Source: Chitinophagaceae bacterium
Lineage (GTDB): Bacteria > Bacteroidota > Bacteroidia > Chitinophagales > Chitinophagaceae
DNA length: 64,000 nucleotides
Assembly: GCA_016708765.1 (NCBI GenBank)
Contig: JADJFD010000004.1
Location: forward strand, 248,001 to 312,000
Direction: 5' to 3'
Below are positions 19,300 through 28,606 of the stretch, one piece after another. Position 1 is the first letter of the stretch, and every line of letters begins with the position of its first letter. Under the pieces are notes generated by a model, which saw nothing but the letters and a program-made list of their open reading frames with translations, was not told the DNA's origin and made no database searches. The position numbers and the translations under genes were made by a program.

Positions 19300-19887
19300 T
19301 TATTTCTGATCCAGTTTTATCACCTTTAATCCGCTATGGCGAATTACTTGCAGATTATCTCCCGGCCGGTTAGTATCCGGTTTTAAGTCTGCCACTACGA
19401 AGTATAATCCGTTGGGATAACGGGAAAGGTCAAACAGTTCGATACGGCAACAGCCATCGTAATGATAGCTTCTTGATTCCAGTATCTGACCCATCGTGTT
19501 AATTAGTTGCAGACTCATAAAGCCGGGTGTCTTCACAAAGAAGTCCACTTCGAAAGGACCGGCTGTGGGGTTGGGAAATAATTTGTAATCGCCTTTTTCG
19601 AACAGGACAGTGTAAGGTGATACACCCAGTTTGTCGGTACAAGGCTGTAACACACCTTGGGTAACGAGGATAGAACTGTCCGGCGGCGCAAAAGCCTGTA
19701 CCAGCACCAGTTCGCCAAAGCTCCACTCATAACGGTAATACGACAACGCATTGTCATATGTTCCACCGGCAGTATCAAATACCGCTGGCACTACACCGTT
19801 AAAGGGAGAAAGGGAAGGAACCTGTGCTTTACAAAACGAGATGGCCAGCATCACTGCAAGGCAGGACAGAGTAATTCTTTTACTCAT
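19300..19887 (-). CDS. Small T9SS sorting-domain protein
   Basis: A 195-residue protein with a signal peptide (MSKRITLSCLAVMLAISFCKAQ) and a short variable region (residues 23-85, including YRYEWSFGELVLVQAF). Its sorting-type domain starts at YKLFPNPTAGPFEVDF and contains LINTMGQILESR and DLSRYPNGLYFVVAD. It lies 32 nt upstream of the giant repeat-protein gene on the same strand, so the two are probably made together. This pairing of a short sorting-domain protein with a long fibre protein suggests a shared surface structure, but no function is established. Confidence 0.75.
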   Translation of the reverse strand: MSKRITLSCLAVMLAISFCKAQVPSLSPFNGVVPAVFDTAGGTYDNALSYYRYEWSFGELVLVQAFAPPDSSILVTQGVLQPCTDKLGVSPYTVLFEKGDYKLFPNPTAGPFEVDFFVKTPGFMSLQLINTMGQILESRSYHYDGCCRIELFDLSRYPNGLYFVVADLKPDTNRPGDNLQVIRHSGLKVIKLDQK

Positions 19888-20327
19888 AAGCTTGGGGTTA
19901 ATGGTTATAAAATAATAGGGCAGACTGTTGAAAGGCTGTTGAAAGGATAGTGGTGGTGCTGCTAAAGAGAGAGATTAACCAGAAAGGATGTTTAAAACGT
20001 ATGAATCAGTAATAAAATTAAATGTATAATCTTATATAATCCAAACTATTTTTATTTTTTGCAATTAGCTTGAGGTGGGCAAACAGCTAGGCTCAATTAA
20101 TCAATTTTGACTAACAACTATCGTTTTTCATTCACTTAGGCTTTTTTAAATACTCCTTTATCGCAGCATCAAATACTCGTTCTCCTTTTTTAAGCTTCTT
20201 TTCCTAAGTTTTTTTTTTCGGTGGACTTTTACAAAAGGCTTTAAATATTCCACACTTGGACAAATATTACCTGCTTCAATTTTAGAAGTTTTGAAGATTT
20301 AACACCGCTCACCACAGATGTAGTCAA
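19888..20327. other. Gene-poor intergenic stretch
   Basis: A 440-nt region with no supported gene. On the minus strand, fragments such as ERVFDAAIKEYLKKPK and NICPSVEYLKPFVKV read as protein-like in different frames around a run of ten T at 20209-20218. They could be the remains of a small decayed gene. They have no recognisable start and I assign no family. Confidence 0.3.
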
Positions 20328-22280
20328 TTATTTTTTTGTCTTCTTAAATGCATCTAAGCCACATTCGAGCCATTTTATAAACTCATCGGGGTTGGGTGTA
20401 TAAAACTTTGTTTTCGTCAAAGCAATCTGCTCAGGACTTATAATTGCATACTGTGGTTGTGATGTAGCTCCAAAGTTTTCTATCTGAAAGGTTGACCATT
20501 TATCTCCAACTGAAACTATGGATTTATTAGTGCCATTTTCCAGCAGTTCAACAGTTTGCTCTGCTAATGGCAAGTTCTTCTTTTCATCGACATAAAGAGA
20601 TACAACGATAAATTCATTCCGCATAAGACTATCCACTACTGCATCTGGCCAAACCTTTTCTTCCATTCTTCGGCAGTTTACACAAGCCCATCCTGTAAAA
20701 TCAATAAGTATTGGCTTGTTCTTTATTTTTGCCAATGCTAAGGCTCCTAAATAATCGTTGTGCATTGGTTCAAAGAGTTCTCCCTTTTCAGTTTTAAAAA
20801 TACTGTATGATTTTGGAGGAGGAAAGCCACTGATCAAATCAAGATTTGCCTTTTTAGGATTCACAATTCCGGGAATAAGATAAACAGTGAATGAAGCAAA
20901 CAAAACAATAAAGGCAATTCGTATAAACGAAAACTTTTTTACTGGTGAGCTATGAGCAATTCTTAACTTACCAAGCAGATATAATACCATTAGTATTCCT
21001 ATTATTATCCAAAGGCCAATAAATACTTCTCTTTTTAATAAACCCCATTGCTTTACCAAATCTGCATTGGAGAAAAACTTAACAGCTAATGCTAGCTCCA
21101 GAAAGCCAAGAATAACTTTTACATCCGTCATCCAGCCGCCGGACTTTGGCAATGATTGTAACCAATGTGGAAACATGGCAAACAAAGCAAATGGCAATCC
21201 CAATGCAATACCGAAACCTGCCGCACCAATTGTAAGCGGCCAAGCTCCCTGATCTGCCACACCAACTAATAATGTTCCTAGTATAGGACCTGTACAAGAA
21301 AATGAAACAATGGCTAATGTGGCCGCCATAAAAAATATACCACCGATATTACCCAAGCCAGATTTTGAATCCATTTTGTTAGCTAAGCCTGCTGGTAAAC
21401 CAATTTCAAATAAACCAAAGAAAGACAATGCAAAGAATACAAACACAGCAAAGAAGAGCAAGTTCAACCATACATTGGTGGAAATATTATTAAATATTTC
21501 AGGGCTGATTGCTTTACCTGCCACATGAAATGGCAACGTAATCAAAATATAAATGAGGAAAATAAATAACCCATATAAAATAGCGTTGGTTACTCCTTTC
21601 TTTCTATCTGTAGATTTTTTGGTGAAAAAAGTTACCGTTACAGGAACCATCGGAAAAACGCAAGGAGTTAGCAATGCAATTAAGCCTCCTAACAATCCCA
21701 AAAGAAAAATGCTAAGCAGACTTTTATTTTTTGTGCCATCATCGCCACAATCACTTACAGGATTATTTACGTCTATTGATGGTATTTTAATACTAGCTGC
21801 TTTTACTCCTCCTTCTAGTTTTGTAGTAATAGGCACCAAGGTAGATGGATAAAACTCATCATTAATCCCGTAAGTATAGAACAAAGTAGCTTGAAGTATT
21901 TCCGGCACTGTGCCTGAAATAGAGATAGTCGCCTTCCATTTAACAGCATTTTCCAAAACACTCACTTTTGTATTCTCAAGAATAGCACTGTTTATTTCTT
22001 TGGGTGTACTTTCTAATACAAAATCACCCTCCTGCACAATGCTTGAATCAGCAAACAGCAGTTCCGTGGTTTTTATATCAAGTATTGTCTGGTTTGGTGC
22101 ATACACTTGCCAGTTACCGGTTATGTTTCCGGAAAAAATTAATTCATATTTTCCGTCTGCAATCTTTTTACTTTCAACAGTCCAGTTCTTAATTGCTCCA
22201 ATACTATCTTGGGCAAAACTAATTTGTGAAATGGATAAGATTAAAGCGAGGCTTGCAATTAGTGGTTTAAAAAATCTCAT
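20328..22280 (-). CDS. dsbD: Thiol:disulfide interchange protein DsbD
   Basis: A 650-residue inner-membrane protein that moves electrons from cytosolic thioredoxin to periplasmic thiol proteins. A signal peptide (to SISQISFAQ) leads into an N-terminal DsbD_N-like periplasmic domain (residues about 25-165). An eight-helix transmembrane core (about 185-480) contains TPCVFPMVPVTVTFF and FSCTGPILGTLL, whose Cys residues form the membrane redox pair. The C-terminal thioredoxin-like domain has the active site FTGWACVNCRRME (CVNC near residue 530). Length and order match the family. It lies 72 nt after a gene for a free DsbD_N-like lipoprotein, on the same strand, with a hairpin between them. Confidence 0.92.
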   Translation of the reverse strand: MRFFKPLIASLALILSISQISFAQDSIGAIKNWTVESKKIADGKYELIFSGNITGNWQVYAPNQTILDIKTTELLFADSSIVQEGDFVLESTPKEINSAILENTKVSVLENAVKWKATISISGTVPEILQATLFYTYGINDEFYPSTLVPITTKLEGGVKAASIKIPSIDVNNPVSDCGDDGTKNKSLLSIFLLGLLGGLIALLTPCVFPMVPVTVTFFTKKSTDRKKGVTNAILYGLFIFLIYILITLPFHVAGKAISPEIFNNISTNVWLNLLFFAVFVFFALSFFGLFEIGLPAGLANKMDSKSGLGNIGGIFFMAATLAIVSFSCTGPILGTLLVGVADQGAWPLTIGAAGFGIALGLPFALFAMFPHWLQSLPKSGGWMTDVKVILGFLELALAVKFFSNADLVKQWGLLKREVFIGLWIIIGILMVLYLLGKLRIAHSSPVKKFSFIRIAFIVLFASFTVYLIPGIVNPKKANLDLISGFPPPKSYSIFKTEKGELFEPMHNDYLGALALAKIKNKPILIDFTGWACVNCRRMEEKVWPDAVVDSLMRNEFIVVSLYVDEKKNLPLAEQTVELLENGTNKSIVSVGDKWSTFQIENFGATSQPQYAIISPEQIALTKTKFYTPNPDEFIKWLECGLDAFKKTKK

Positions 22281-22301
22281 AAGTTTCTTTTATAAAAAAC
22301 A

Positions 22302-22327
22302 AACGAGTTCTTTTGCAAGAACCCGTT
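22302..22327 (-). terminator. Hairpin between the DsbD-N-like gene and dsbD
   Basis: The arms AACGAGTTCTT / AAGAACCCGTT (one mismatch) around TTGC are followed on the minus strand by a T-rich stretch (TGTTTTTTAT). It may stop or reduce readthrough from the upstream lipoprotein gene into dsbD. Confidence 0.6.
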
Positions 22328-22352
22328 ATAATTTTGATACTTAATACATTTA

Positions 22353-22814
22353 TTATTTTATAGCAACACTGAAATTAACAGTTTTCGGAGGCAGACATTT
22401 CTTATCATCACATGTCTGATATTCTACATTACCATTAAAACTTGTCTTTACATTCGCTTTCAGCTTTATCCGCTGCACAAAAGTTACCGTTTTAGAATAC
22501 TGGTTAGCAGAAACTCCAAGTGTTGGGTCTTTCATTACTTCCATTTTTCCTATCTCCTTAATGTTATCATCCAATTTAAATAAAGGATTGGGACTGAAAG
22601 TAAATGCTGTAGGGATGGCGATAGCATCTTCTGGCTGCTTTTGCGAATACAAATGCCAGTTCGTCTGCATAGTAGCTACCATTTTAACATCATAAGTCTT
22701 ATCAGACACTTTGGTTGCACTAAATGACCAGGAAACAGGATTTAATTGAGCCGTACAACTAAAAGCACTAAATACCATTAATGCCAAACCTAATATTTTA
22801 TTCATATTTTTCAT
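22353..22814 (-). CDS. DsbD N-terminal-domain-like lipoprotein
   Basis: A 153-residue protein with a lipoprotein-type signal (ALMVFSAFSCTAQ, Cys near residue 20). The remainder matches the immunoglobulin-like N-terminal redox domain of DsbD: VSWSFSATKVSDKTYDVKM near the start and EYQTCDDKKCLPPKTVNF near the end. In DsbD_N the two cysteines of this last segment form the pair that receives electrons from the membrane domain. Its position just upstream of dsbD suggests it is an extra redox relay for the same pathway. The lipid anchor and the duplicated domain are the unusual points. Confidence 0.75.
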   Translation of the reverse strand: MKNMNKILGLALMVFSAFSCTAQLNPVSWSFSATKVSDKTYDVKMVATMQTNWHLYSQKQPEDAIAIPTAFTFSPNPLFKLDDNIKEIGKMEVMKDPTLGVSANQYSKTVTFVQRIKLKANVKTSFNGNVEYQTCDDKKCLPPKTVNFSVAIK

Positions 22815-22988
22815 TTTTATAATCTACGCAAATTTCCTGCTTTTGTATCTTATGTGCTTGTTAAAATATACAGAACGAATTTACAACTGCTTATATGTAC
22901 GATATGTAACTAATATGACAAAACAAGCAGATTAATTGACCAGATGCTTATTATTATGGATTAGTTGCTGCGAATAAGCCAGATTAAC

Positions 22989-23663
22989 TCAAGAAACCAA
23001 CTCTGTAGCCATTAAAAGATTTTTCAGAATTTCCTGACCGTCTGTATTACCTAACACTGCTGAACAAGCTCTTTCAGGATGTGGCATCATTCCAAAAACA
23101 TTTCTTCCTTCGTTACAAATGCCAGCAATATTCCTTGTTGATCCGTTTGGATTTGCCTCGTCTGTAATACTTCCCTTTTCGTCACAATAATAAAAAATTA
23201 CCTGCCCGTTATTTTCCAATGCATCCAATGTTTTTTCATCTGCATAATATCTTCCTTCGCCATGTGCCACCGGAATTTTATATGGGTTACCTGTTTCATT
23301 CGTTATAAAAACATTTTTGCAAATAAATTGCTGATGTCCGTTTCTCAACAATCCGCCTGGCAATAAATGTGATTCGCATAAAATCTGAAAACCATTGCAA
23401 ACACCAAACACTTTACCTCCGGCATTCGCAAATTCAATCACACTCTGCATCATTGGGCTAAACCGGGCAATGGCACCACAGCGCAGATAATCACCGTAAG
23501 AAAATCCGCCAGGAAGAACGATACAATCATCTGTAGTAAACTTACTTAGATCCTTGTCCTTATGCCAAAGCATAGTTACATCTTGCCCGAGATCATGATG
23601 TAAGGCATCGAACATATCTCTGTCGCAATTAGAACCGGGAAAAACTACAACGCCAAATTTCAT
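22989..23663 (-). CDS. purQ: Phosphoribosylformylglycinamidine synthase, glutaminase subunit
   Basis: A 224-residue class I glutamine amidotransferase that supplies ammonia to PurL in the fourth step of purine synthesis. Landmarks: MKFGVVVFPGSNCDRDM at the start, LPGGFSYGDYLRCGAIAR, the nucleophile elbow KVFGVCNGFQILCE with Cys near residue 87, PVAHGEGRYYA, and GMMPHPERA with the catalytic His. Length is normal for the separate PurQ of the small type. No other pur gene is adjacent. Confidence 0.95.
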   Translation of the reverse strand: MKFGVVVFPGSNCDRDMFDALHHDLGQDVTMLWHKDKDLSKFTTDDCIVLPGGFSYGDYLRCGAIARFSPMMQSVIEFANAGGKVFGVCNGFQILCESHLLPGGLLRNGHQQFICKNVFITNETGNPYKIPVAHGEGRYYADEKTLDALENNGQVIFYYCDEKGSITDEANPNGSTRNIAGICNEGRNVFGMMPHPERACSAVLGNTDGQEILKNLLMATELVS

Positions 23664-23725
23664 TTTTATAATTTCAAGTGAGAAAGTGCAAAGATAAAAA
23701 ACCGGAAGCAGCTTTTTTTAACCAA

Positions 23726-24715
23726 TTACCAACCTGGTCCAAAATATTGATAGCCGACTATAAACGCTGTTGACAGCCAAAAAATCAATACAGGGATAAT
23801 GCGGAGGGATGTAGATAAATATGCCATGGCATGAAAGGCTGCAAAAGGAATAGCAACAATAACCCAATTTTCCAGCGAATCGCTGTTATTTACAAAGGGA
23901 ATAAATAACGAGCCAATCAGGTAAAGCAAAAGAAGGCTCCACCCCTTTCTTACCTGTATCAGCATTTTTCTTAAACTATCCTGCACATGATAGCTGCCAA
24001 TTAAGAATGGAATAACCAGCAAAAAAGCACTACCTGCCAACCAAAGCGATTGCTTAATATATGGTAAGTTGACAGAAAAATTCGGCCAGATAGTTTGCCA
24101 GCTCCATTCGTTATTTATTAAAAGATAAACAGCATAAAAATAGAAAGGTGTTGTAAGTCCAACTAAACATAATACCCATTCATTTAGTCGAAACGGACGC
24201 ATTATTGCCATTGAAAAAAGAATCCATACAATAAAGGTTATTGAAGGAAAAAAAAAGAATGTTGAAATACCTAACGCTAGTCCAATATTAAAGATGGAAC
24301 CTTTTGCATTTTGCTGATTGTATGCATTGAACAATCCTGACAATACAAAAAGTAAAATAGTGTTAACAATCAACGGAGCAGAAAAATAATTCCATTCAGG
24401 AAATAGAGAAGTAATAAGCAAATAGGCCATCCCAGGAAAATAAGTAGCCTTATTCGTCATCCGCTGTGAGTTAATAAACCTGGTTATTATCACAGCCTGT
24501 GTAAACAGTAATGTGAAAGCCAAAAAGGAATATAAAACCGGGTTAGCAGATCCTGAAGGCCGAAGAATATCTAATATCCATTTGAAGAAAATTCCATCCT
24601 CAGTATGTACCGCTGCTATGGTTGGCTTAAGGAATAACGGCAGTTTTATCAACACACCGAATACCAGCAACAGCAGAATGTTTAAAGGATTTTTAGATTT
24701 AAATATACCTATCAC
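23726..24715 (-). CDS. DUF6427-like polytopic membrane protein
   Basis: About 329 residues with around nine hydrophobic helices and no soluble domain. The start is placed at GTG 24715, giving MIGIFKSKNPLNILLLLVFG, the usual opening of this Bacteroidota family. An upstream TTG at 24766 would overlap the preceding gene by 28 nt. The protein ends in IVGYQYFGPGW. It sits 23 nt after the 507-residue secreted protein gene and 62 nt before purQ, all on one strand, so cotranscription is possible. Function unknown. Confidence 0.65.
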   Translation of the reverse strand: MIGIFKSKNPLNILLLLVFGVLIKLPLFLKPTIAAVHTEDGIFFKWILDILRPSGSANPVLYSFLAFTLLFTQAVIITRFINSQRMTNKATYFPGMAYLLITSLFPEWNYFSAPLIVNTILLFVLSGLFNAYNQQNAKGSIFNIGLALGISTFFFFPSITFIVWILFSMAIMRPFRLNEWVLCLVGLTTPFYFYAVYLLINNEWSWQTIWPNFSVNLPYIKQSLWLAGSAFLLVIPFLIGSYHVQDSLRKMLIQVRKGWSLLLLYLIGSLFIPFVNNSDSLENWVIVAIPFAAFHAMAYLSTSLRIIPVLIFWLSTAFIVGYQYFGPGW

Positions 24716-24738
24716 AGCAAAGGAAGCCTTTTGAAACT

Positions 24739-26262
24739 TTAATTGTAATCGATTTTTGCAAAGCAAATATAATTACGATAAAGACAAGGAACTATCATTT
24801 GCTTAGAACTTACCTGTTTTCCATACTTTGGCATATATTCGTAGCCTCTTTCCAGGTTTTTTAACGTAGGATTCCTTGAAAGCTTGCCATCTGGCAAAAT
24901 TCCATAATCGTTCAACAACATAGTTCTTCTCTCCATTTGGTTAAAAAGAAAATGAAGTTGATCGCCAGTATTCATCAATTGGTACGAAACCTTATCATCC
25001 GACTCATCATCAAACTGGCTTTTACCAATCACCGTATTCCATTCCGGTTCACCCTTACTGTTAAAAGACATTATCGCAATATTATCCGCATGATAGCGGG
25101 TAGCCTGGTTTGAATTTGACCTGTTGTTCCACCATGAGTTGCGATAATATGGTGAACTATACCAGTTATCAAGACTATTGGAAAAAGGAGAACCATATAA
25201 ATAGTTCCACCTGTTCCAGCTGTTAAATCTTGATGTGGTATAATAGGACTCGCTGCCAATAATGAATCCACCGTCCTTTCTGGTAATTATATCTCTTATA
25301 AAATAATCATTAAAAGCCATTCTTACACTTGCGTCACCTCTTGCTTCCTTTCTTAACTCTTCGCCAAAGGTGATCGTATTTTCAACTACTGTTGACTTAT
25401 CATTTTTGTTCATTATAAAGAAATACAGACCTTCAATGTTTCCTCTCTTTTCTCCTAAATAATAAGCTGTAAAAAAATATCGCTTATTATAATTATCTAC
25501 TTTAAGATGCACTTCATCCAACCAAATTTTTTCAATATTCAATTCCCGGAACATTAATGAATCTTCCATCGCATTTTTGATCACAAGATGAGCCTTGCTT
25601 ATGTTTTCATTACTATTTGTGTGAAACTTGGCAAACACAAGATTTCCGTCATTATCCAAATGATAGTCACCAAGATTATCATTTCTTTCATCCATTGGAA
25701 TTGGGATAATACTTTTTTTCAATAAAGAAAGTCTTTCGTCAAACAACAATGTTGTCATTACAAATACTTTCTTATTACGATTATTTATTTTAAATACGCT
25801 TAGTTTACTTTTATCCTCACTACTGATTACGGTATAAATTTTATTATTTGCTGTAAAATTCAAATGTGTTGTATCCATTTCAATTACATCACCGATCTTA
25901 TTCCCCATTCCATCTATTTTTGATGCCATGCAATACACCACATTTTTCCTTTGGTATTGGTATACCATATAACAAAAATCCTGGTAAACAAAAAAGTCTA
26001 CGTTGATCATCCGATCGTTATCCGGCACATATTCCTGATTTATGCTGGCAATTTCCTGCATATCATTATCCAATACCGATATTAGGTTTTTGTTTCGTAT
26101 GTTTTTGTAAATAAGAAAATTCCCGTTTATTTTTCCGGCAATTTCAAAATTCATTCTTCTTGTATCATCCTTTGCAGGACTAGAATAAATGATTTTTTGA
26201 GCATTGGCCAGAAAAGAAAAACAAATGATACTTAGAAGCAGAAAAAGCGACTTCAATGTCAT
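24739..26262 (-). CDS. Conserved secreted protein of unknown function
   Basis: A 507-residue protein with a signal peptide (MTLKSLFLLLSIICFSFLANA) and no later membrane helix. The mature part has repeated beta-strand segments typical of a propeller-like fold (for example IASINQEYVPDNDRMINVDF and GGFIIGSESYYTTSRF) and an Asn/Ser/Tyr/Trp-rich insert near residues 360-395. No catalytic motif or known domain was recognised. It is expected in the periplasm or outer membrane. It is the first gene of a possible three-gene unit with the DUF6427-like gene and purQ. Confidence 0.65.
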   Translation of the reverse strand: MTLKSLFLLLSIICFSFLANAQKIIYSSPAKDDTRRMNFEIAGKINGNFLIYKNIRNKNLISVLDNDMQEIASINQEYVPDNDRMINVDFFVYQDFCYMVYQYQRKNVVYCMASKIDGMGNKIGDVIEMDTTHLNFTANNKIYTVISSEDKSKLSVFKINNRNKKVFVMTTLLFDERLSLLKKSIIPIPMDERNDNLGDYHLDNDGNLVFAKFHTNSNENISKAHLVIKNAMEDSLMFRELNIEKIWLDEVHLKVDNYNKRYFFTAYYLGEKRGNIEGLYFFIMNKNDKSTVVENTITFGEELRKEARGDASVRMAFNDYFIRDIITRKDGGFIIGSESYYTTSRFNSWNRWNYLYGSPFSNSLDNWYSSPYYRNSWWNNRSNSNQATRYHADNIAIMSFNSKGEPEWNTVIGKSQFDDESDDKVSYQLMNTGDQLHFLFNQMERRTMLLNDYGILPDGKLSRNPTLKNLERGYEYMPKYGKQVSSKQMIVPCLYRNYICFAKIDYN

Positions 26263-26449
26263 AATAAACTGATTTTTTGCTGATTAAAGTTACAAGATGG
26301 TTTTCAAATCCTGCCTTTCTATTTTATTACAGATACAGACTTCTCCATTATTGCATTATCATATACGATAAAAGGTTTAGTATGGAGTTATTCCCCCCTT
26401 TTATCCACAAGTAATCTTATGGACGAACAGTAAAGATTAAAAAGTTGCC

Positions 26450-26479
26450 TTTGATAATTGTTTTTTGCCTATACCTTTG
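26450..26479 (+). promoter_or_regulatory. Bacteroidota-type promoter of kup
   Basis: TTTG at 26450-26453 and TACCTTTG at 26472-26479 fit the -33 and -7 boxes (TTTG, TAnnTTTG) with an 18-nt spacer. The expected transcript begins near 26487, about 85 nt before the GTG start. No known riboswitch was recognised in this leader, and the rest of the 26263-26571 gap holds nothing I can name. Confidence 0.6.
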
Positions 26480-26571
26480 CATGTAAGCTATTTAAAAATT
26501 ATATGATTTGTATTCGCCACTGCAATAGCTAAGGCGGTAAGTCAGGAATAAAGACCACAACAACCAAGAAA

Positions 26572-28548
26572 GTGAAAATACCGACCAACAGAGTCACCGC
26601 CGCCGGATTACTTATTGCCCTAGGAATTATTTACGGAGATATTGGAACATCACCTCTTTATGTTTTCAATGCAATTATTAATGGCAGAACCGTTAGCGAA
26701 GAATTGATTCTTGGCACTTTGTCGTGTATTATATGGACATTAACTGTTCAAACCACCATAAAATATGTTATTCTGGTTCTAAAAGCAGATAACAGAGGCG
26801 AAGGTGGCACTTTTGCACTATATGCACTTGTGCGCCGTAGAAAGAAATGGCTGGTAATACCTGCAATGATTGGGGGCGCAGCTTTGCTGGCAGATGGAAT
26901 TATTACTCCGCCTATTTCTATAACTTCTGCTATAGAGGGATTAAAAAAAATTCCGGCGCTGGGAATTGAAGACGGCAGTAATACTGTAGTAATAATTGTA
27001 TTAACTATTCTTGCCCTGTTTTTCTTTATGCAACAGTTCGGAACTGCTTCAATTGGTAAATTGTTTGGACCAATAATGTTCATTTGGTTCACCATGCTTT
27101 TAGTGTTGGGAGCTATCCATGTATTTGATGACCTTTCAATCTTTAAAGCATTAAGCCCTCATTATGCTATTTCCTTTTTAAAAAATTATCCCGGTGGATT
27201 CTGGCTTTTAGGAGCAGTTTTCCTCTGTACCACAGGTGCCGAAGCCTTATATAGCGATTTAGGTCATTGTGGTAGAGACAATATCAGAAAGTCGTGGATT
27301 TATGTAAAAATTTGTTTACTGGTACACTATTTTGGACAAGGTGCTACACTGCTTACACTCCATGAGGGTGTTACTGTAACAGAAGAGGTAAAAAAATTAT
27401 CCAGTATAAACGCATTCTATGATCTAATGCCGCATTGGTTTATCATTCCTGGGGTTATCATTGCAACTACTGCAGCTATTATTGCCAGTCAGGCAATGGT
27501 TTCCGGTGCTTATACTTTAATAAGCGAAGCCATGCGATTGAATCTTTGGCCGAAGGTTAAGATTAGGTATCCATCGGAAGCAAAAGGTCAATTATTTATA
27601 CCGGCTATTAACTTTATTATGTTTTTAGGTTGTGTAGGCGTAGTCCTGTATTTCCGCCAATCGTCGAATATGGAGGCGGCATATGGGCTTGCCATTATTG
27701 TCACCATGCTCATGACAACAATTCTTTTTGCAAACTACCTTGTGCTGCACCGGGTAAAATCGATATGGATTTATATATTTCTCGGAGCATATCTTACTAT
27801 TGAATTAGGTTATCTCGTTGCATTAATGATAAAATTCATGCATGGCGGTTACTTCACTTTAATTATCGGCATGGTCATGTTTTTGGTTATGTACGTTTGG
27901 TTCAGAGCAAGAAAAATCAAGAATCGCTATGTGGAATTTGTACGGATGGAACATTATGTGCCTAAAATACAGGAGCTCAGCAGCGATAAATCTGTTCCAA
28001 AATATGCAACACACCTTGTTTATCTTACAAGTGCCAATAATCCTAAAGAGATAGAACATAAAATCATTTATTCAATCCTGAACAGAAAGCCCAAAAGGGC
28101 AGATATTTATTGGTTTGTGCATGTTGACACGGTAGATGACCCTTATACTTGCGAATACAAGGTTGAACATATTATTCCGAATGATATAATCCGAGTTGAT
28201 TTCCGCCTTGGATTCCGAATGGAGCCTCGAATCAACTTAATGTTTCGGAAAGTAGTTGAAGATCTGGTAGCTAATAAAGAAGTAAATATTATTAGCCGGT
28301 ACGAAAGCCTTGCAAGCAGCAACACCGTTGGCGACTTCCAGTTTATGGTTATGGAGAAATACCTGAGTCAAGATAATGAACTACCATTCTTTGAAAGAGT
28401 GGTGATGAAGTTCTACTTCTGGCTAAAAGATCATAGCCTTTCAGAAGAAAAAGGCTTTGGGCTTGACCTTGCCAACGTAACAATAGAAAAATTTCCGTTG
28501 ATTGTAGCACCTGTTACTAATTTGAAGCTGAAACGGATAGAAGAATAA
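26572..28548 (+). CDS. kup: KUP/HAK/KT family potassium uptake transporter
   Basis: A 658-residue membrane protein that imports potassium with protons. It starts at GTG 26572 (MKIPTNRVTAAGLLIALGII). About twelve helices cover residues 10-440. Family landmarks: ALGIIYGDIGTSPLYVF, NRGEGGTFALYAL, GGAALLADGIITPPISITSA and GAEALYSDLGHCG. The hydrophilic C-terminal third (residues about 450-658) is the cytosolic domain usual for this family. It is preceded by a good promoter and followed 58 nt later by a hydrolase gene on the same strand. Confidence 0.95.
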   Translation: MKIPTNRVTAAGLLIALGIIYGDIGTSPLYVFNAIINGRTVSEELILGTLSCIIWTLTVQTTIKYVILVLKADNRGEGGTFALYALVRRRKKWLVIPAMIGGAALLADGIITPPISITSAIEGLKKIPALGIEDGSNTVVIIVLTILALFFFMQQFGTASIGKLFGPIMFIWFTMLLVLGAIHVFDDLSIFKALSPHYAISFLKNYPGGFWLLGAVFLCTTGAEALYSDLGHCGRDNIRKSWIYVKICLLVHYFGQGATLLTLHEGVTVTEEVKKLSSINAFYDLMPHWFIIPGVIIATTAAIIASQAMVSGAYTLISEAMRLNLWPKVKIRYPSEAKGQLFIPAINFIMFLGCVGVVLYFRQSSNMEAAYGLAIIVTMLMTTILFANYLVLHRVKSIWIYIFLGAYLTIELGYLVALMIKFMHGGYFTLIIGMVMFLVMYVWFRARKIKNRYVEFVRMEHYVPKIQELSSDKSVPKYATHLVYLTSANNPKEIEHKIIYSILNRKPKRADIYWFVHVDTVDDPYTCEYKVEHIIPNDIIRVDFRLGFRMEPRINLMFRKVVEDLVANKEVNIISRYESLASSNTVGDFQFMVMEKYLSQDNELPFFERVVMKFYFWLKDHSLSEEKGFGLDLANVTIEKFPLIVAPVTNLKLKRIEE

Positions 28549-28606
28549 GAAAGTTTCTGGTTTGTGTTTTGTTGGTTAATTTGAGGGCTACAAACCAACA
28601 TCAAAC

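Noticed and set aside
26487..26571. c-di-AMP or similar riboswitch before kup
   Set aside because: The leader of about 85 nt is short and lacks a recognisable motif.
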